Part shown: positions 1 through 8,349 of the stretch, in pieces
How the letters are laid out: the number at the start of each line of letters is the position of its first letter
Numbering within the stretch: the stretch's first letter is position 1
Assembly (NCBI RefSeq): GCF_000373565.1
Contig: NZ_KB891803.1
Span: 119,150-183,149 of the forward strand
Direction of reading: 5' to 3'
Length of the DNA stretch: 64,000 nucleotides
From: Streptomyces sp. HmicA12
Lineage (GTDB): Bacteria > Actinomycetota > Actinomycetes > Streptomycetales > Streptomycetaceae
Translations under genes and position numbers: made by a program
Notes under the pieces: model-generated
Databases searched by the model: none
What the model saw: the letters and a program-made list of their open reading frames with translations, nothing else
Told to the model about the DNA's origin: nothing

Positions 1-849
1 CGGGCCCGTCTGGTCGGTCTGGTCCTGCCCGAGCTGCAGAACCCGATCTTCCCCGCGTTCGCGGAGGTGATCGGGGGCGCGCTCGCCCAGCAGGGCCTGA
101 CCCCCGTCCTGTGCACCCAGACCAAGAACGGGGTCTCCGAGGCCGACTACATGGAACTTCTGCTGCAGCAGCAGGTCTCCGGTGTGGTGTTCGCCGGCGG
201 GCACTTCGCGCAGGCCGACGCCGACCACGGGCACTACCGGCGGCTCGCGGAGCGGAAGATCCCGGTCGTCTTCATCAACGCGTCGATCACAGGGCTCGAC
301 TTCCCCTGTGTGGCCTGCGACGACGCGGTCGCGGTCGAGCAGGCGTGGCGCCACCTCGCCTCGCTCGGGCACGAACGCATCGGCCTGCTCCTCGGGCCCC
401 TGGACCACATGCCCTCGCGGCGGAAGCTGCGCGCCGCCCGGAGCGTCGCGCGGGCCATGGGCATGACGGTGGACGACGCGCTGGTGGAGCGGTCCCTGTT
501 CTCGCTGGAAGGCGGCCAGGCCGCGGCGTCCCGGCTGCTCGACCGTGGGGTCACCGGCGTCGTGTGCGCGAGTGATCCGCTGGCCCTCGGGGCCATCAGG
601 GCGGCCCGCCGGCGGGGTCTGTCCGTCCCCGCCGACCTGTCGGTCGTCGGCTACGACGACTCCGCGTTCATGACCTGCACGGAGCCGCCCCTGTCGACGG
701 TCAGGCAGCCCATCGAGGCGATGGGACGCGCGGCGGTCGAGCTGCTCGTCGCGCAGCTCCAGGGCTCGCGCACCCACCTCGGCGAGCTGCTCTTCGAACC
801 GGAACTCGTCGTGCGCGGCTCGACCGGGCAGCTGACCGCCTCCTCCTGA
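1..849 (+). CDS. LacI-family transcriptional regulator, 5' end outside window
   Basis: The reading frame is open from base 1, so the gene starts upstream and its DNA-binding helix-turn-helix is not visible. What remains is the periplasmic-binding-protein-like effector domain: the opening strand LVGLVLPELQNPIFP, the SVVGYDDS motif late in the domain, and the TVRQPIEAMGRAAVELL dimer region typical of LacI/GalR regulators. It is closely similar along its length to the next gene, which faces it across an 18-base gap. It probably senses a sugar or oligosaccharide. The GH13 alpha-glucosidase at 4530-6149 makes a maltose-type ligand possible, but nothing here proves it. The family call is secure; ligand and targets are unknown. 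Confidence 0.93.
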   Translation, partial: RARLVGLVLPELQNPIFPAFAEVIGGALAQQGLTPVLCTQTKNGVSEADYMELLLQQQVSGVVFAGGHFAQADADHGHYRRLAERKIPVVFINASITGLDFPCVACDDAVAVEQAWRHLASLGHERIGLLLGPLDHMPSRRKLRAARSVARAMGMTVDDALVERSLFSLEGGQAAASRLLDRGVTGVVCASDPLALGAIRAARRRGLSVPADLSVVGYDDSAFMTCTEPPLSTVRQPIEAMGRAAVELLVAQLQGSRTHLGELLFEPELVVRGSTGQLTASS

Positions 850-867
850 TCCCGGAAGGCCGCTCGG

Positions 868-1881
868 TCAGGAGGCGGATCGCGGCGGCGCCGTCGACCC
901 GCGCACCACCAGCTCGGGCTCGAAGAGCAGCTCTCCGGGCGGCACCGCGCCGCCCTGGATCTGCGCGACGAGCAGTTCGACGGCGGCCCGGCCCATCGCC
1001 TCGATGGGCTGGCGCACCGTCGTCAGCGGCGGCTCGGTGCAGTTCATGAACGCCGAATCGTCGTAGCCGACCACCGAGATGTCGCCCGGCACCGAGAGCC
1101 CGGCCCGGCGGGCGGCGCGCACCGCGCCCAGGGCGAGGGGATCGCTCGCGCAGATGACGCCGGTGATGCCGCGCGCGAGCAGCCGGGACGCGGCCGCGTG
1201 CCCGCCTTCCAACGAGAACATCGCGCGCTCCACCGCGTCCTCGGGCAGCGCGCCGCCCGCGGCCTTCGCGGCGGCGCGTGCCGCCGTGAGCTTGCGCTGG
1301 GAGGGCATGTGGTCGTCGGGCCCGAGCACCAGGCCGATGCGTTCGTGCCCGAGCGAGGCGAGGTGGCGCCACGCCTGCTCGACCGCGACCGCGTCGTCGC
1401 AGGCCACGCACGGGAAGCCGAGCCGCTCGATGGACGCGTTCACCAATACCACCGGGACGTTGCGCTCGGCCAGGCGCTGATAGTGCCCGTGTTCCGCGTC
1501 GGCCTGCGCGAAAAGACCACCGGCGAACACCACACCGGAGACCTGCTGCTGCAGCAACAGCTCCACGTAGTCCGCCTCGGACACCCCGCCCTTCGTCTGG
1601 GTGCACAGGACGGGGGTCAGGCCCTGCTGGGCGAGCGCGCCCCCGATCACCTCCGCGAACGCGGGGAAGATCGGGTTCTGCAGCTCGGGCAGGACCAGAC
1701 CGACCAGACGGGCCCGCTCCCCCCGCAGTTGCGTGGGCCGTTCGTAGCCGAGCACGTCGAGCGCGGTGAGCACCGACTGCCGCGTCGCCTCCGAGACACC
1801 GGGTTTGTTGTTGAGCACCCGGCTGACCGTGGCCTCGCTGACTCCGACCTTCTTCGCCACCTGAGCAAGTCTGCGCGTCAT
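868..1881 (-). CDS. LacI-family transcriptional regulator, convergent paralogue of the preceding gene
   Basis: This is a full-length LacI/GalR repressor of 337 residues. The N-terminal helix-turn-helix reads LAQVAKKVGVSEATVSRVLN, followed by the hinge helix and a sugar-binding effector domain. The ATG at 1881 is preferred over a TTG nine bases upstream because the family begins just before the helix-turn-helix. There is no Shine-Dalgarno sequence before it. A TAATCT -10-like hexamer ends eight bases before the ATG, which suggests a leaderless mRNA. A symmetrical CGCAA/TTGCG operator at 1886-1920 abuts the start, so autoregulation is likely. The protein is about 80 percent identical by eye to the truncated neighbour. 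The effector is unknown; a malto-oligosaccharide (MalR-like) role is only an inference from the nearby alpha-glucosidase. Confidence 0.93.
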   Translation of the reverse strand: MTRRLAQVAKKVGVSEATVSRVLNNKPGVSEATRQSVLTALDVLGYERPTQLRGERARLVGLVLPELQNPIFPAFAEVIGGALAQQGLTPVLCTQTKGGVSEADYVELLLQQQVSGVVFAGGLFAQADAEHGHYQRLAERNVPVVLVNASIERLGFPCVACDDAVAVEQAWRHLASLGHERIGLVLGPDDHMPSQRKLTAARAAAKAAGGALPEDAVERAMFSLEGGHAAASRLLARGITGVICASDPLALGAVRAARRAGLSVPGDISVVGYDDSAFMNCTEPPLTTVRQPIEAMGRAAVELLVAQIQGGAVPPGELLFEPELVVRGSTAPPRSAS

Positions 1882-1885
1882 GGAA

Positions 1886-1920
1886 CGCAAGATTAGCGCA
1901 ACATTTGCGGCTCATTTGCG
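1886..1920. promoter_or_regulatory. Symmetrical double operator in front of the LacI gene
   Basis: The sequence shows four pentamers in strict symmetry: CGCAA, six bases, CGCAA, three bases (CAT), TTGCG, six bases, TTGCG. It starts five bases outside the LacI start codon and overlaps that gene's presumed promoter. It also lies upstream of the divergent P450 gene. Such an arrangement fits two overlapping LacI-dimer half-site pairs and points to autoregulation, possibly with co-control of the P450. Binding is inferred. Confidence 0.6.
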
Positions 1921-2030
1921 TCGTCGTGGCATCCAGCGGGAGGACCGCCCCCGTGTGCGCCTGCGCCGATCAGGCGGCGCGGACGCACCCGCGGAGTGCC
2001 GTGACCGTGGACCGGGGAAGGCATGCCCGC

Positions 2031-3278
2031 GTGAACGACACGACCGTACGCGACGACCTCGCGGCACCGGAACCCGTGGGCGGCGGCGGACCTGTCCGCG
2101 CGTGGACCCTCGAGGACCTGCCCGCACTCACCTTCGACCCTCTCCTCGCCGACGTGCTGCGCGACGATCCGGTGACCCGGGTGCGGATGCCCTTCGGTCA
2201 GGAGCAGGACGCCTGGCTCGTCACGCGCTACCAGGACGTACGTCTGGTGACCTCCGATCCACGCTTCAGCCGCTCCGCGCTCGTCGGCCGCGAGGTGAAC
2301 GGCATGATGGCGCACCGCGTCGCCGCCACCGTCGGCCTCAACTACGCGGACCCGCCGGACCACACACGGCTGCGCAAGGTGATGACGAAGGCCTTCACCG
2401 GCCGCACGATGAAGGGCCTGCGCCCCCGCGCCGAGCGCACGGCCGCCGACCTCCTCGACGCGATGGAGGAGATCGGGCCGCCCGCCGACCTCGTGGCGGC
2501 GCTGCACGGTCCGTTCCCGCTGACCGTCGTCAGTGACCTGCTGGGGGTGCCGCCCGAGGACCGGGCACGGCTCGCGGACTGGCCGGATGTGATCCTTTCG
2601 GCCGGGCCGGGACCGAAGTCCAGCGAGGCCGCCAAGGAACGGATGCGGCAGTACATCGTCGACCTGCTCGCCGAACGGCGGGGGAGCGAGGCGGACGACC
2701 TCGCCTCGGTCCTCGCCCGGGCCCGCGACGCCGGGGAGATCACCGACGCGGAGGCGGTCTCGCTCGCCACCGCCGTCCTCGTCAGCGGCGCCCACGCCGT
2801 CCGCAACAACAGCGCCAACATGGTCTATACGTTGCTGACGCGGCCGGAACTGGCCGAGCGGCTGCGCGCGGAGCCGGCGCTGCTTCCGCAGGCCGTCGAC
2901 GAACTCCTGCGTCACATCCCGCACCGCAACGGCGTCGGGCTGCCCCGCATCGCCACCGAGGACATCGAGGTCGGCGGCGTCCTGATCCGCGCGGGGGAGG
3001 CTGTCTACGCCTCCTACCTCGCGGCCAACCGGGACCCCGACGCCTTCGAGGACCCCGATGCGCTCCACCTCGACCGCACCGGCACCGCCCATCTCTCCTT
3101 CGGGCACGGGCCGCACCACTGCATCGGCGCGATGCTGGCCCGCATGGAGTCCGAGGTGATGCTCGGCGCCCTGCTCACCCGCTACCCGGAGCTGCGGCTC
3201 GCGGTCGACCCGGCCGACGTCGAGTGGCTGAGCAAGGGGTTCATCCGAGGACCGAAGGCGCTGCCCGTCAGCTGGTGA
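2031..3278 (+). CDS. Cytochrome P450 with atypical I-helix
   Basis: This is a soluble bacterial cytochrome P450 of 415 residues, expected to use ferredoxin partners in the cytoplasm. The GTG at 2031 is chosen because GGGGAAGG lies about ten bases upstream and the resulting length is normal for Streptomyces P450s. The K-helix ExxR is present as ELLR, and the heme-ligand loop FGHGPHHCIG places the axial cysteine at residue 364. The I-helix is unusual: where most P450s have AGxE/DT, this one has GAHAV at residues 253-257, so the acid-alcohol pair that delivers protons to bound oxygen is missing. P450s lacking this pair sometimes do unusual chemistry. No ferredoxin gene is adjacent. Its 3' end overlaps the convergent oxidoreductase by 11 bases. 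Substrate unknown. Confidence 0.93.
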   Translation: MNDTTVRDDLAAPEPVGGGGPVRAWTLEDLPALTFDPLLADVLRDDPVTRVRMPFGQEQDAWLVTRYQDVRLVTSDPRFSRSALVGREVNGMMAHRVAATVGLNYADPPDHTRLRKVMTKAFTGRTMKGLRPRAERTAADLLDAMEEIGPPADLVAALHGPFPLTVVSDLLGVPPEDRARLADWPDVILSAGPGPKSSEAAKERMRQYIVDLLAERRGSEADDLASVLARARDAGEITDAEAVSLATAVLVSGAHAVRNNSANMVYTLLTRPELAERLRAEPALLPQAVDELLRHIPHRNGVGLPRIATEDIEVGGVLIRAGEAVYASYLAANRDPDAFEDPDALHLDRTGTAHLSFGHGPHHCIGAMLARMESEVMLGALLTRYPELRLAVDPADVEWLSKGFIRGPKALPVSW

Positions 3279-4161
3279 GAACCGTCCCCGCCACGAGTTC
3301 GAGCACCTTCCGGTCGTCCTCGGCGGACCCCCGCCGCGCCGGATCGCCCGGATACGTGTCGAACAGCACGTGCGTGGCGCCGAGTTCGGCGAGGGTCTCC
3401 ACGTCCGCCCTGATCCGGTCGAGGCTGCCGTGACCGAGCGGGCGGTCCTCACTGTCGGGGACCGCGCCCACCGCCAGCTGGATCCGCGGCGCGAACCCCG
3501 GCGCCGGGCGCCCCGCCCGGTCGGCCTCCTCCGCGAGCCGCGGCAGCTTCGCCCGCAGCCCGGCGAGCGTCGGCATGAACGGGTGCCACGCCTCGCCGAG
3601 ACCCGCGGCCCGGCGGAGCGCGGCCGGGGAGTCTCCGCCGACCCAGACCGGGACGTGCGGGGAGGTCGCGGGCGCGGGCGCCGTGCGGACGCCCTCGAAC
3701 TCGACGTACCGGCCCTTGAAGCTGCACGGGTCCTGGGTCCAGGCGGCGCGGATGGCGGCGAGGTACTCGTCCGTGATCGGCCCGCGCTCCTCGAACGGCA
3801 CGCCCAGCGTGCGGTACTCGGCCGCGGACCAGCCGACGCCGGCGCCGAGGATGAACCCCGCGTCGTTCAGCCGGTCGATGTTCGCGGCGAGCCGCGCCGT
3901 CTGCAGCGGATGCCGATAGGGGATGACGGTGATCGTCGTGCCGAGCGTGAGCCCCGGGACGCGGCCCGCGAGATGCGCGGCGAGCACGAACTGGTCGTAG
4001 AACGGGGCCGGATAGACCTCGTGCACATCCGGGGTGACCGCGATGTGGTCGGAGATCATCGCGAAGGAGAAGCCGAGGTCACGGGCGTCCGTGGCCTGGC
4101 GGACAAGGCTCTCGGGTGTGGTGCCTGAGCCGAAGTTGAGGAGGTTGACGCCGAATCGCAT
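3268..4161 (-). CDS. LLM-class F420-dependent oxidoreductase
   Basis: The product (297 residues) belongs to the luciferase-like monooxygenase superfamily, a TIM-barrel fold that in actinobacteria usually uses coenzyme F420 or FMN. Family signatures seen are MRFGVNLLNFG at the N-terminus, the DLGFSFAMISDHI segment, the GTTITVIPYRHP strand, GAGVGW in the middle and PVWVGGDSPAALRRAA near residue 180. The ATG start gives a normal family length. It is convergent with the P450 and overlaps its stop region. The cofactor is inferred from family membership; the substrate cannot be read from sequence. A role together with the P450 is possible, but convergent orientation argues against a shared operon. 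Confidence 0.88.
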   Translation of the reverse strand: MRFGVNLLNFGSGTTPESLVRQATDARDLGFSFAMISDHIAVTPDVHEVYPAPFYDQFVLAAHLAGRVPGLTLGTTITVIPYRHPLQTARLAANIDRLNDAGFILGAGVGWSAAEYRTLGVPFEERGPITDEYLAAIRAAWTQDPCSFKGRYVEFEGVRTAPAPATSPHVPVWVGGDSPAALRRAAGLGEAWHPFMPTLAGLRAKLPRLAEEADRAGRPAPGFAPRIQLAVGAVPDSEDRPLGHGSLDRIRADVETLAELGATHVLFDTYPGDPARRGSAEDDRKVLELVAGTVLTS

Positions 4162-4223
4162 GGCCGGCAGTCAAGTTGATCTTGACGGTGGCCGTCGAGG
4201 CCGGGCGATGGATTCAGGCCACG

Positions 4224-4415
4224 TCAGGCGACCGGGACGGCCTGCCGGACCGGGGCGCGCACGATGCCGCCCGGCAACAGCTCGCCGGTGTCGTCGAAGA
4301 CGATCGTCCCGTTGCACAGCAGGCTCCAGCCCTGCTCGGGGTGGGCGGCGACGACACGGGCCGCGTCACGGTCGGAGCGGTCGGCGTTCGGGCACGGCGG
4401 CTGGTGGGAGCACAT
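4224..4415 (-). CDS. Small DUF5999-family protein
   Basis: A 63-residue protein beginning MCSHQPPCPNADRSDRDAA and containing HPEQGWSLLCNG followed by FDDTGELLPGG, the signature of the Streptomyces DUF5999 family. The ATG at 4415 is chosen over a longer in-frame start because AGGAGG lies five bases upstream and family members begin at this methionine. The N-terminal Cys-His pattern suggests a possible metal site, but no function is established. It stands alone between the F420-type oxidoreductase and the alpha-glucosidase. Confidence 0.8.
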   Translation of the reverse strand: MCSHQPPCPNADRSDRDAARVVAAHPEQGWSLLCNGTIVFDDTGELLPGGIVRAPVRQAVPVA

Positions 4416-4529
4416 CGGAACCTCCTGGGCGGGCTGTGCTGAGGTGTGCGCTGAAGCGCAGACACTCACTGAATACGACTCCCGGTGGGGGGTGTACTCA
4501 TCGGCGCCCGGGACCCGTTCGGCGCCGCC

Positions 4530-6149
4530 TCAGTCCTGCGCCAGTTCGAAGATCCCGTAGCCGAACGCGTCCGCCGTGACCGCCGTGCCGTCCGCGGCGA
4601 GCCGCACCCCGTCGACCTCGACGGGCCGCGCTCCGGCGAGCCGGGCCGCCGCGCCACCGGATGACCAACTCGCCTCCGCGCGGCCCGGGTTCACGGCCAC
4701 GAGGAACCGATCTCCTCGTACGTAGACGAACGGATGGCCCTCGCCCAGGACCTGGACCGGTGCCCCGTACCCGAGCGCCACGGTGGACCTGCGCAGCGCG
4801 ACGAGGCGGCGTACGAGGTGGAGGAGGGAGGTCTCGTCGGCGCGCTGCGCCGCCACCGAGGGGCGGTCGGGCGCCGGGTCGAGCGGCAGGTAGAAGCGGT
4901 CCTCTGGAGCGGTCGAGAATCCGGCGCCGGGGCCGTCCTCCCACTGCATGGGGGTGCGTGAGCCCGCCCGGTTGTAGCGCGGGCCGAGAACGCTGCCCTC
5001 CTGGTCGGGCAGGCCCGGCACATAGCGCATGCCGATCTCGTCGCCGTAGTAGATCGCCGGGAGCGTCGGCCAGGTGAGCTGGAAGGCGAACGCCGCCGGG
5101 AGCTGATCGGCCGTGCGCGGGCCGCAGTTGAGGCGCGAGAAGTCGTGGTTGGCGGTCGGCAGCGCGACGAAACCCGTGTCGCCGAGCGCCGACGCCGCCT
5201 GGTGCCAGGCACGCACGAACGGCTGCGGCGAACCGTGCCCCGAGGCGTCGAAGAAGCAGTCCAGGGGGTCCCAGGACTCGTCCGTGGTGCCCGTGCCGTT
5301 GCTCCACAGCGAGCGCATCGGCAGTCCGTTGGCCGGACCGCCGAACTGCAGGAAGAAGTCGGCGTGGAACCCCGCCGGGACCGAGACCTCCGGGTCGCCC
5401 CACTCCGAGAGCAGCACCGCATCGGGGTGGGCTCGGTCGAGCCACTGGCGAAGCTCCGTCCAGATCGCGGCGGTCTGCCGCTTGCCCGGATCGTCCTTCA
5501 CCAGCGACGCGGCCATGTCGACGCGGAACCCGGACAGGCCGAGGCGCAGCCAGTGGTCCATGATGTCGCGCAGCGCGGCCCGGTTGGCGCGCGGACCCTC
5601 CGCGTCGACCGGCCGGCGCCACGGCTCGGCCGAACTCGGCCGCGCGTAACCGAAGTTGAGGGCGGGCTGCGAGTCGAAGAAGTTCGGCAGATAGCCGCCG
5701 GGACGGCTGCCGGGGGAGGCGACGAAGCCGGCGGGGACGCCCTCGGAGGTCCAGATGTAGCGGTCGTCGCCGGGGTCGTCCACGGCGGCGCGGAACCACG
5801 GATGCTCGTCGGACGTGTGCCCCGCGACCAGGTCGAGCAGGACGCGGATACCGCGCCGGCCCGCCAGGTCGACCAGCTTGGCCAGGTCGTCCGCGGTGCC
5901 GTAGCGCGGCGCGATCGCGAGATAGTCCGCGACGTCGTAACCCGCGTCCCTGAACGGCGACGCGAAGCACGGGTTGATCCACACCGTGTTCACGCCCAGC
6001 CAGGCCAGATGGTCCAGGCGCTCGGCGATGCCCGCGAGATCCCCGATCCCGTCCCCGTCCGAGTCGGCGAACGACTGCGGATAGATCTGGTAGAACACTG
6101 CCTCGGCGAGCCAGGCCGGGGCGGGACGGAACGGCGCTGCGTCGGGCAT
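4530..6149 (-). CDS. GH13 alpha-glucosidase (alpha-amylase family)
   Basis: A cytoplasmic GH13 glycoside hydrolase of 539 residues with no signal peptide. It opens with the family motif AVFYQIYPQSFADSDGDGIGDL. The catalytic nucleophile is Asp211 in GFRVDMA, the acid/base is Glu249 in LLSEWG, and the transition-state Asp336 follows His335 in TANHDFSRL. The architecture fits alpha-glucosidases that release glucose from short maltodextrins or sucrose, as with AglA next to maltose uptake genes in other streptomycetes. The ATG at 6149 is preferred to one nine codons upstream because AAGGGAG precedes it at a plausible distance. No maltose transporter is in the window, so the exact substrate stays open. 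The two LacI genes nearby are possible regulators. Confidence 0.9.
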   Translation of the reverse strand: MPDAAPFRPAPAWLAEAVFYQIYPQSFADSDGDGIGDLAGIAERLDHLAWLGVNTVWINPCFASPFRDAGYDVADYLAIAPRYGTADDLAKLVDLAGRRGIRVLLDLVAGHTSDEHPWFRAAVDDPGDDRYIWTSEGVPAGFVASPGSRPGGYLPNFFDSQPALNFGYARPSSAEPWRRPVDAEGPRANRAALRDIMDHWLRLGLSGFRVDMAASLVKDDPGKRQTAAIWTELRQWLDRAHPDAVLLSEWGDPEVSVPAGFHADFFLQFGGPANGLPMRSLWSNGTGTTDESWDPLDCFFDASGHGSPQPFVRAWHQAASALGDTGFVALPTANHDFSRLNCGPRTADQLPAAFAFQLTWPTLPAIYYGDEIGMRYVPGLPDQEGSVLGPRYNRAGSRTPMQWEDGPGAGFSTAPEDRFYLPLDPAPDRPSVAAQRADETSLLHLVRRLVALRRSTVALGYGAPVQVLGEGHPFVYVRGDRFLVAVNPGRAEASWSSGGAAARLAGARPVEVDGVRLAADGTAVTADAFGYGIFELAQD

Positions 6150-6257
6150 GAGGTCGCCAACTCCCTTGATGTCCATGGAAGTCGAGCGTACGAGGGGTGC
6201 GGCGGAGCCCGGAAGAGGGCATCGAGGTGTGGGGGCGGCCTCCGGGGCGGGGGCGGC

Positions 6258-7121
6258 TCAGGTGTGCGGGACGACCGCCACCGGGCTGGTCGAGTGGTGC
6301 ACCACGGAGTGCGCGGTGCAGCCCAGATGGGTCGAGTCGGCGCGCCGCCCGATCACCGTGAGGCTGGCGCCGGTCGACGCCTTCAGCAGATGGTGGCCCG
6401 GCTGTCCGTAGAGCAGTCGCTCGGTCACGGCCACCTCCGGGTACTTCGCCCGCCAGGCCTGCAGCGCGCCCGACAGGGCCAGGCGGCGCAGCGTCTCACG
6501 GCGGGCCGCGTCGCCGCCCGGCAGCGTGTCGCCGAGAGTGTCGGCGCGCAGCGGCGGCAGCGCCCAGGCGTGCACGGCGTGCAGCGGGGCCGCACGCAGG
6601 GCCGCCGCCTCGAAGGCGTAACTGAGGATCTCGTCGGCGGGCGCGGTCACGTCCAGGCCGACGACCACCGGCCGGAAGGCGCCTTCCGGTGTGTGCTCGT
6701 CCTGCGGGAGCGCGCCGGCGCGCACCAGGACGACCGGGCGCGGAGCCCGGGCCGTCACGGCGAGCGAGACCGAGCCGACGAGGAACCCCGTGTACCCGGT
6801 GAAGCCGCGCGAACCGAGCACCAGCGCCTCGGAGTCCGTGGCCGCGTCGAGCAGCGCGGCCGCCGGTGGCCGCGGGCTCCTGCGGGCCAGGAACTCCAAC
6901 GACGGGTGTGTGTAGGAGAGGTGGAGCGCCGTCCGGTCGAGGACGGTGCGGCGCGGCAGGTCGACGTCCGGCGGCAGTGGCGCGAGCCGCTGCCCGCTCT
7001 CTGCGTGCACCAGGCGCAGCGGCAGGCCGCGGCGCAGGGCCTCGCGGGCCGCCCAGTCCGCGGCGTCCAGGCTCTCGCGCGAACCGTCGGTCCCGACGCT
7101 CAGGACGCGGATGCTGGTCAT
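6258..7121 (-). CDS. Tandem universal stress protein (two UspA domains)
   Basis: The 287-residue product has two UspA folds, about residues 3-140 and 145-287. The first contains the complete ATP-binding pattern G-x2-G-x9-G-S in GSRGFTGYTGFLVGS. In the second the equivalent GRRADSTHLG segment is degenerate, so probably only one half binds nucleotide. The ATG at 7121 has GGAGGGG just upstream; longer in-frame extensions have no family similarity. It begins a group with an Rv1733c-like membrane protein, a cyclic-nucleotide-fold protein and a DevR/DevS-type pair, matching the mycobacterial and streptomycete dormancy regulon in which such stress proteins are prominent members. It is transcribed away from the rest. 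Confidence 0.9.
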   Translation of the reverse strand: MTSIRVLSVGTDGSRESLDAADWAAREALRRGLPLRLVHAESGQRLAPLPPDVDLPRRTVLDRTALHLSYTHPSLEFLARRSPRPPAAALLDAATDSEALVLGSRGFTGYTGFLVGSVSLAVTARAPRPVVLVRAGALPQDEHTPEGAFRPVVVGLDVTAPADEILSYAFEAAALRAAPLHAVHAWALPPLRADTLGDTLPGGDAARRETLRRLALSGALQAWRAKYPEVAVTERLLYGQPGHHLLKASTGASLTVIGRRADSTHLGCTAHSVVHHSTSPVAVVPHT

Positions 7122-7471
7122 GACGGAAACCCCTCCAAGGCGGTGACGCGGACGGTGTACTCCGGCGCGAGTTCCACGCAGGGGCGGCGTCAGTCGTGCG
7201 AACGCGGCGCGGACGGCGCCCCGATGCCGGAACCGGGTGCGACGGCGGATCGGGTGCTCTCGGACGCTCCCACCGAGTGCGCCCCTGCAGGGAGAGGCGA
7301 ACCGGCCCTGCCCGGCGGGACGTTCGGCCCCTGTGCCGGGTACGGGCGCCGCGTCAGCGTGGGCGCACGGTGCTCCCGGCGGAAGACGGGCCGGGCGGCG
7401 CCGGGGCCCGCGACCGCGGTGATCCGATCCGACAGGTCCCAGGCCGCCCGACAGATCACGCGGAGGCGGCG
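7122..7471. other. Intergenic region between divergent stress-response genes
   Basis: This 350-base gap separates the start codons of the universal stress protein gene and the Rv1733c-like gene. The only structure recognised is the GGGAC-GTTC-GGCCC box at 7317-7330. Reading frames through the region lack family similarity and ribosome sites, so no gene is called. Confidence 0.6.
7317..7330. promoter_or_regulatory. Candidate DevR/OsdR-type box 1
   Basis: GGGAC-GTTC-GGCCC is an imperfect inverted repeat with the 5-4-5 geometry of the mycobacterial DosR core GGGAC-TTTA-GTCCC. It lies between the divergent stress protein and Rv1733c-like genes and recurs at 8146 and 8890 in the same cluster. The response regulator at 8962 is the obvious candidate binder; this is inferred. 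Confidence 0.5.
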
Positions 7472-8059
7472 ATGACGACGTGCAGGACCGTACGGCGTGC
7501 CCACGGCAACCCGCTGCGTCGCAGGTCGGATGTGATCGAGGCCTGGGCGGCGCTTCTGCTCGGACTGCTCGCCCTGCTGGTCGCTCCCGCGGCGGGCGCG
7601 GTGGCCGGCTGGGCCGCGCACGCGGAGGCGGTCCGGCACGCCCGTGAACAGACGGCCGCACGCTATCCGGTGCGGGCCCGACTCCTCGCCGACCTGCCCG
7701 AGGTGAGTACTGCCCCGGACACGTCCCCGGGCCGTCTCAGCTACCCGGTCGTGGTGCGCTGGACCGACCCCGCGGGCACCGTCGCCACGGCGGTCGCCCC
7801 GGTCCCCGTCGGTCTCGTCCGCGGCGACCGCACCACCGTCTGGCTGGACTCCCGCGGTGACGTCACCACACCACCGTGGGACACCGACGACATCTGGTCC
7901 CACACCCTCGCCACCGCCCTGTGCGTCGCTCTGACCACGGCGGGCCTCGCCGCCCTGGCCCGGTACACGCTGCGCGCGGTGCTCGACCGGCGCCGCTTCG
8001 CCGCGTGGGACCGCGAGTGGCGGCGGCTGGGGTCGGGCGGCGGTCACCGCGCGGTGTGA
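7472..8059 (+). CDS. Rv1733c-like two-helix membrane protein
   Basis: A 195-residue protein with two hydrophobic helices, about residues 25-50 (WAALLLGLLALLVAPAAGAV) and 145-168 (ALCVALTTAGLAALA), flanking an extracytoplasmic domain containing YPVVVRWTDPAGT and VWLDSRGDVTTPP. This organisation matches the Rv1733c family, whose founding member is a DosR-regulated membrane antigen in Mycobacterium tuberculosis; streptomycetes carry many copies. The ATG at 7472 follows GGAGG at optimal spacing. The basic Arg-rich N-terminus probably stays inside the cell. A candidate DevR-type box lies about 140 bases upstream. Molecular function is unknown for the family. Confidence 0.82.
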   Translation: MTTCRTVRRAHGNPLRRRSDVIEAWAALLLGLLALLVAPAAGAVAGWAAHAEAVRHAREQTAARYPVRARLLADLPEVSTAPDTSPGRLSYPVVVRWTDPAGTVATAVAPVPVGLVRGDRTTVWLDSRGDVTTPPWDTDDIWSHTLATALCVALTTAGLAALARYTLRAVLDRRRFAAWDREWRRLGSGGGHRAV

Positions 8060-8145
8060 GACAGGACCGGAGCGGCTCCGAGAGGGGCCGGAGGCGGGGC
8101 GCTGGCGGGCCGTGCGACGGGCGGGATCCGACAGGCCCCGGCCCA

Positions 8146-8159
8146 GAGCCGTTCGGCCC
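8146..8159. promoter_or_regulatory. Candidate DevR/OsdR-type box 2
   Basis: GAGCC-GTTC-GGCCC repeats the centre and right arm of the boxes at 7317 and 8890. It lies in the 290-base gap (8060-8349) before the cyclic-nucleotide-fold gene, about 190 bases from its start. No other structure was recognised in that gap. Function inferred from recurrence within the cluster. Confidence 0.45.
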
Positions 8160-8349
8160 CTGGTCGGCGGGGGTCCGGCCCCGCATCGTGGTCGTATCGC
8201 ACGACGGCAGTCCGGAGTGCGGATGAGTCACCGGCCTGGCCGGGCGCCGCCGATCGCCCGGCCCGCGGTGGCCTTTCCGCCGGACGGGACGTGTTCCCTG
8301 CCGCCGGTGCGGTGCCGCCGGTGCGGTGCCCCCGGAAGGAGGCAGCCCC

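Noticed and set aside
5145..7475. Plus-strand frame of 776 codons opposite the alpha-glucosidase and stress protein genes
   Set aside because: Antisense artefact with no domain; both minus-strand genes have intact catalytic or binding motifs.
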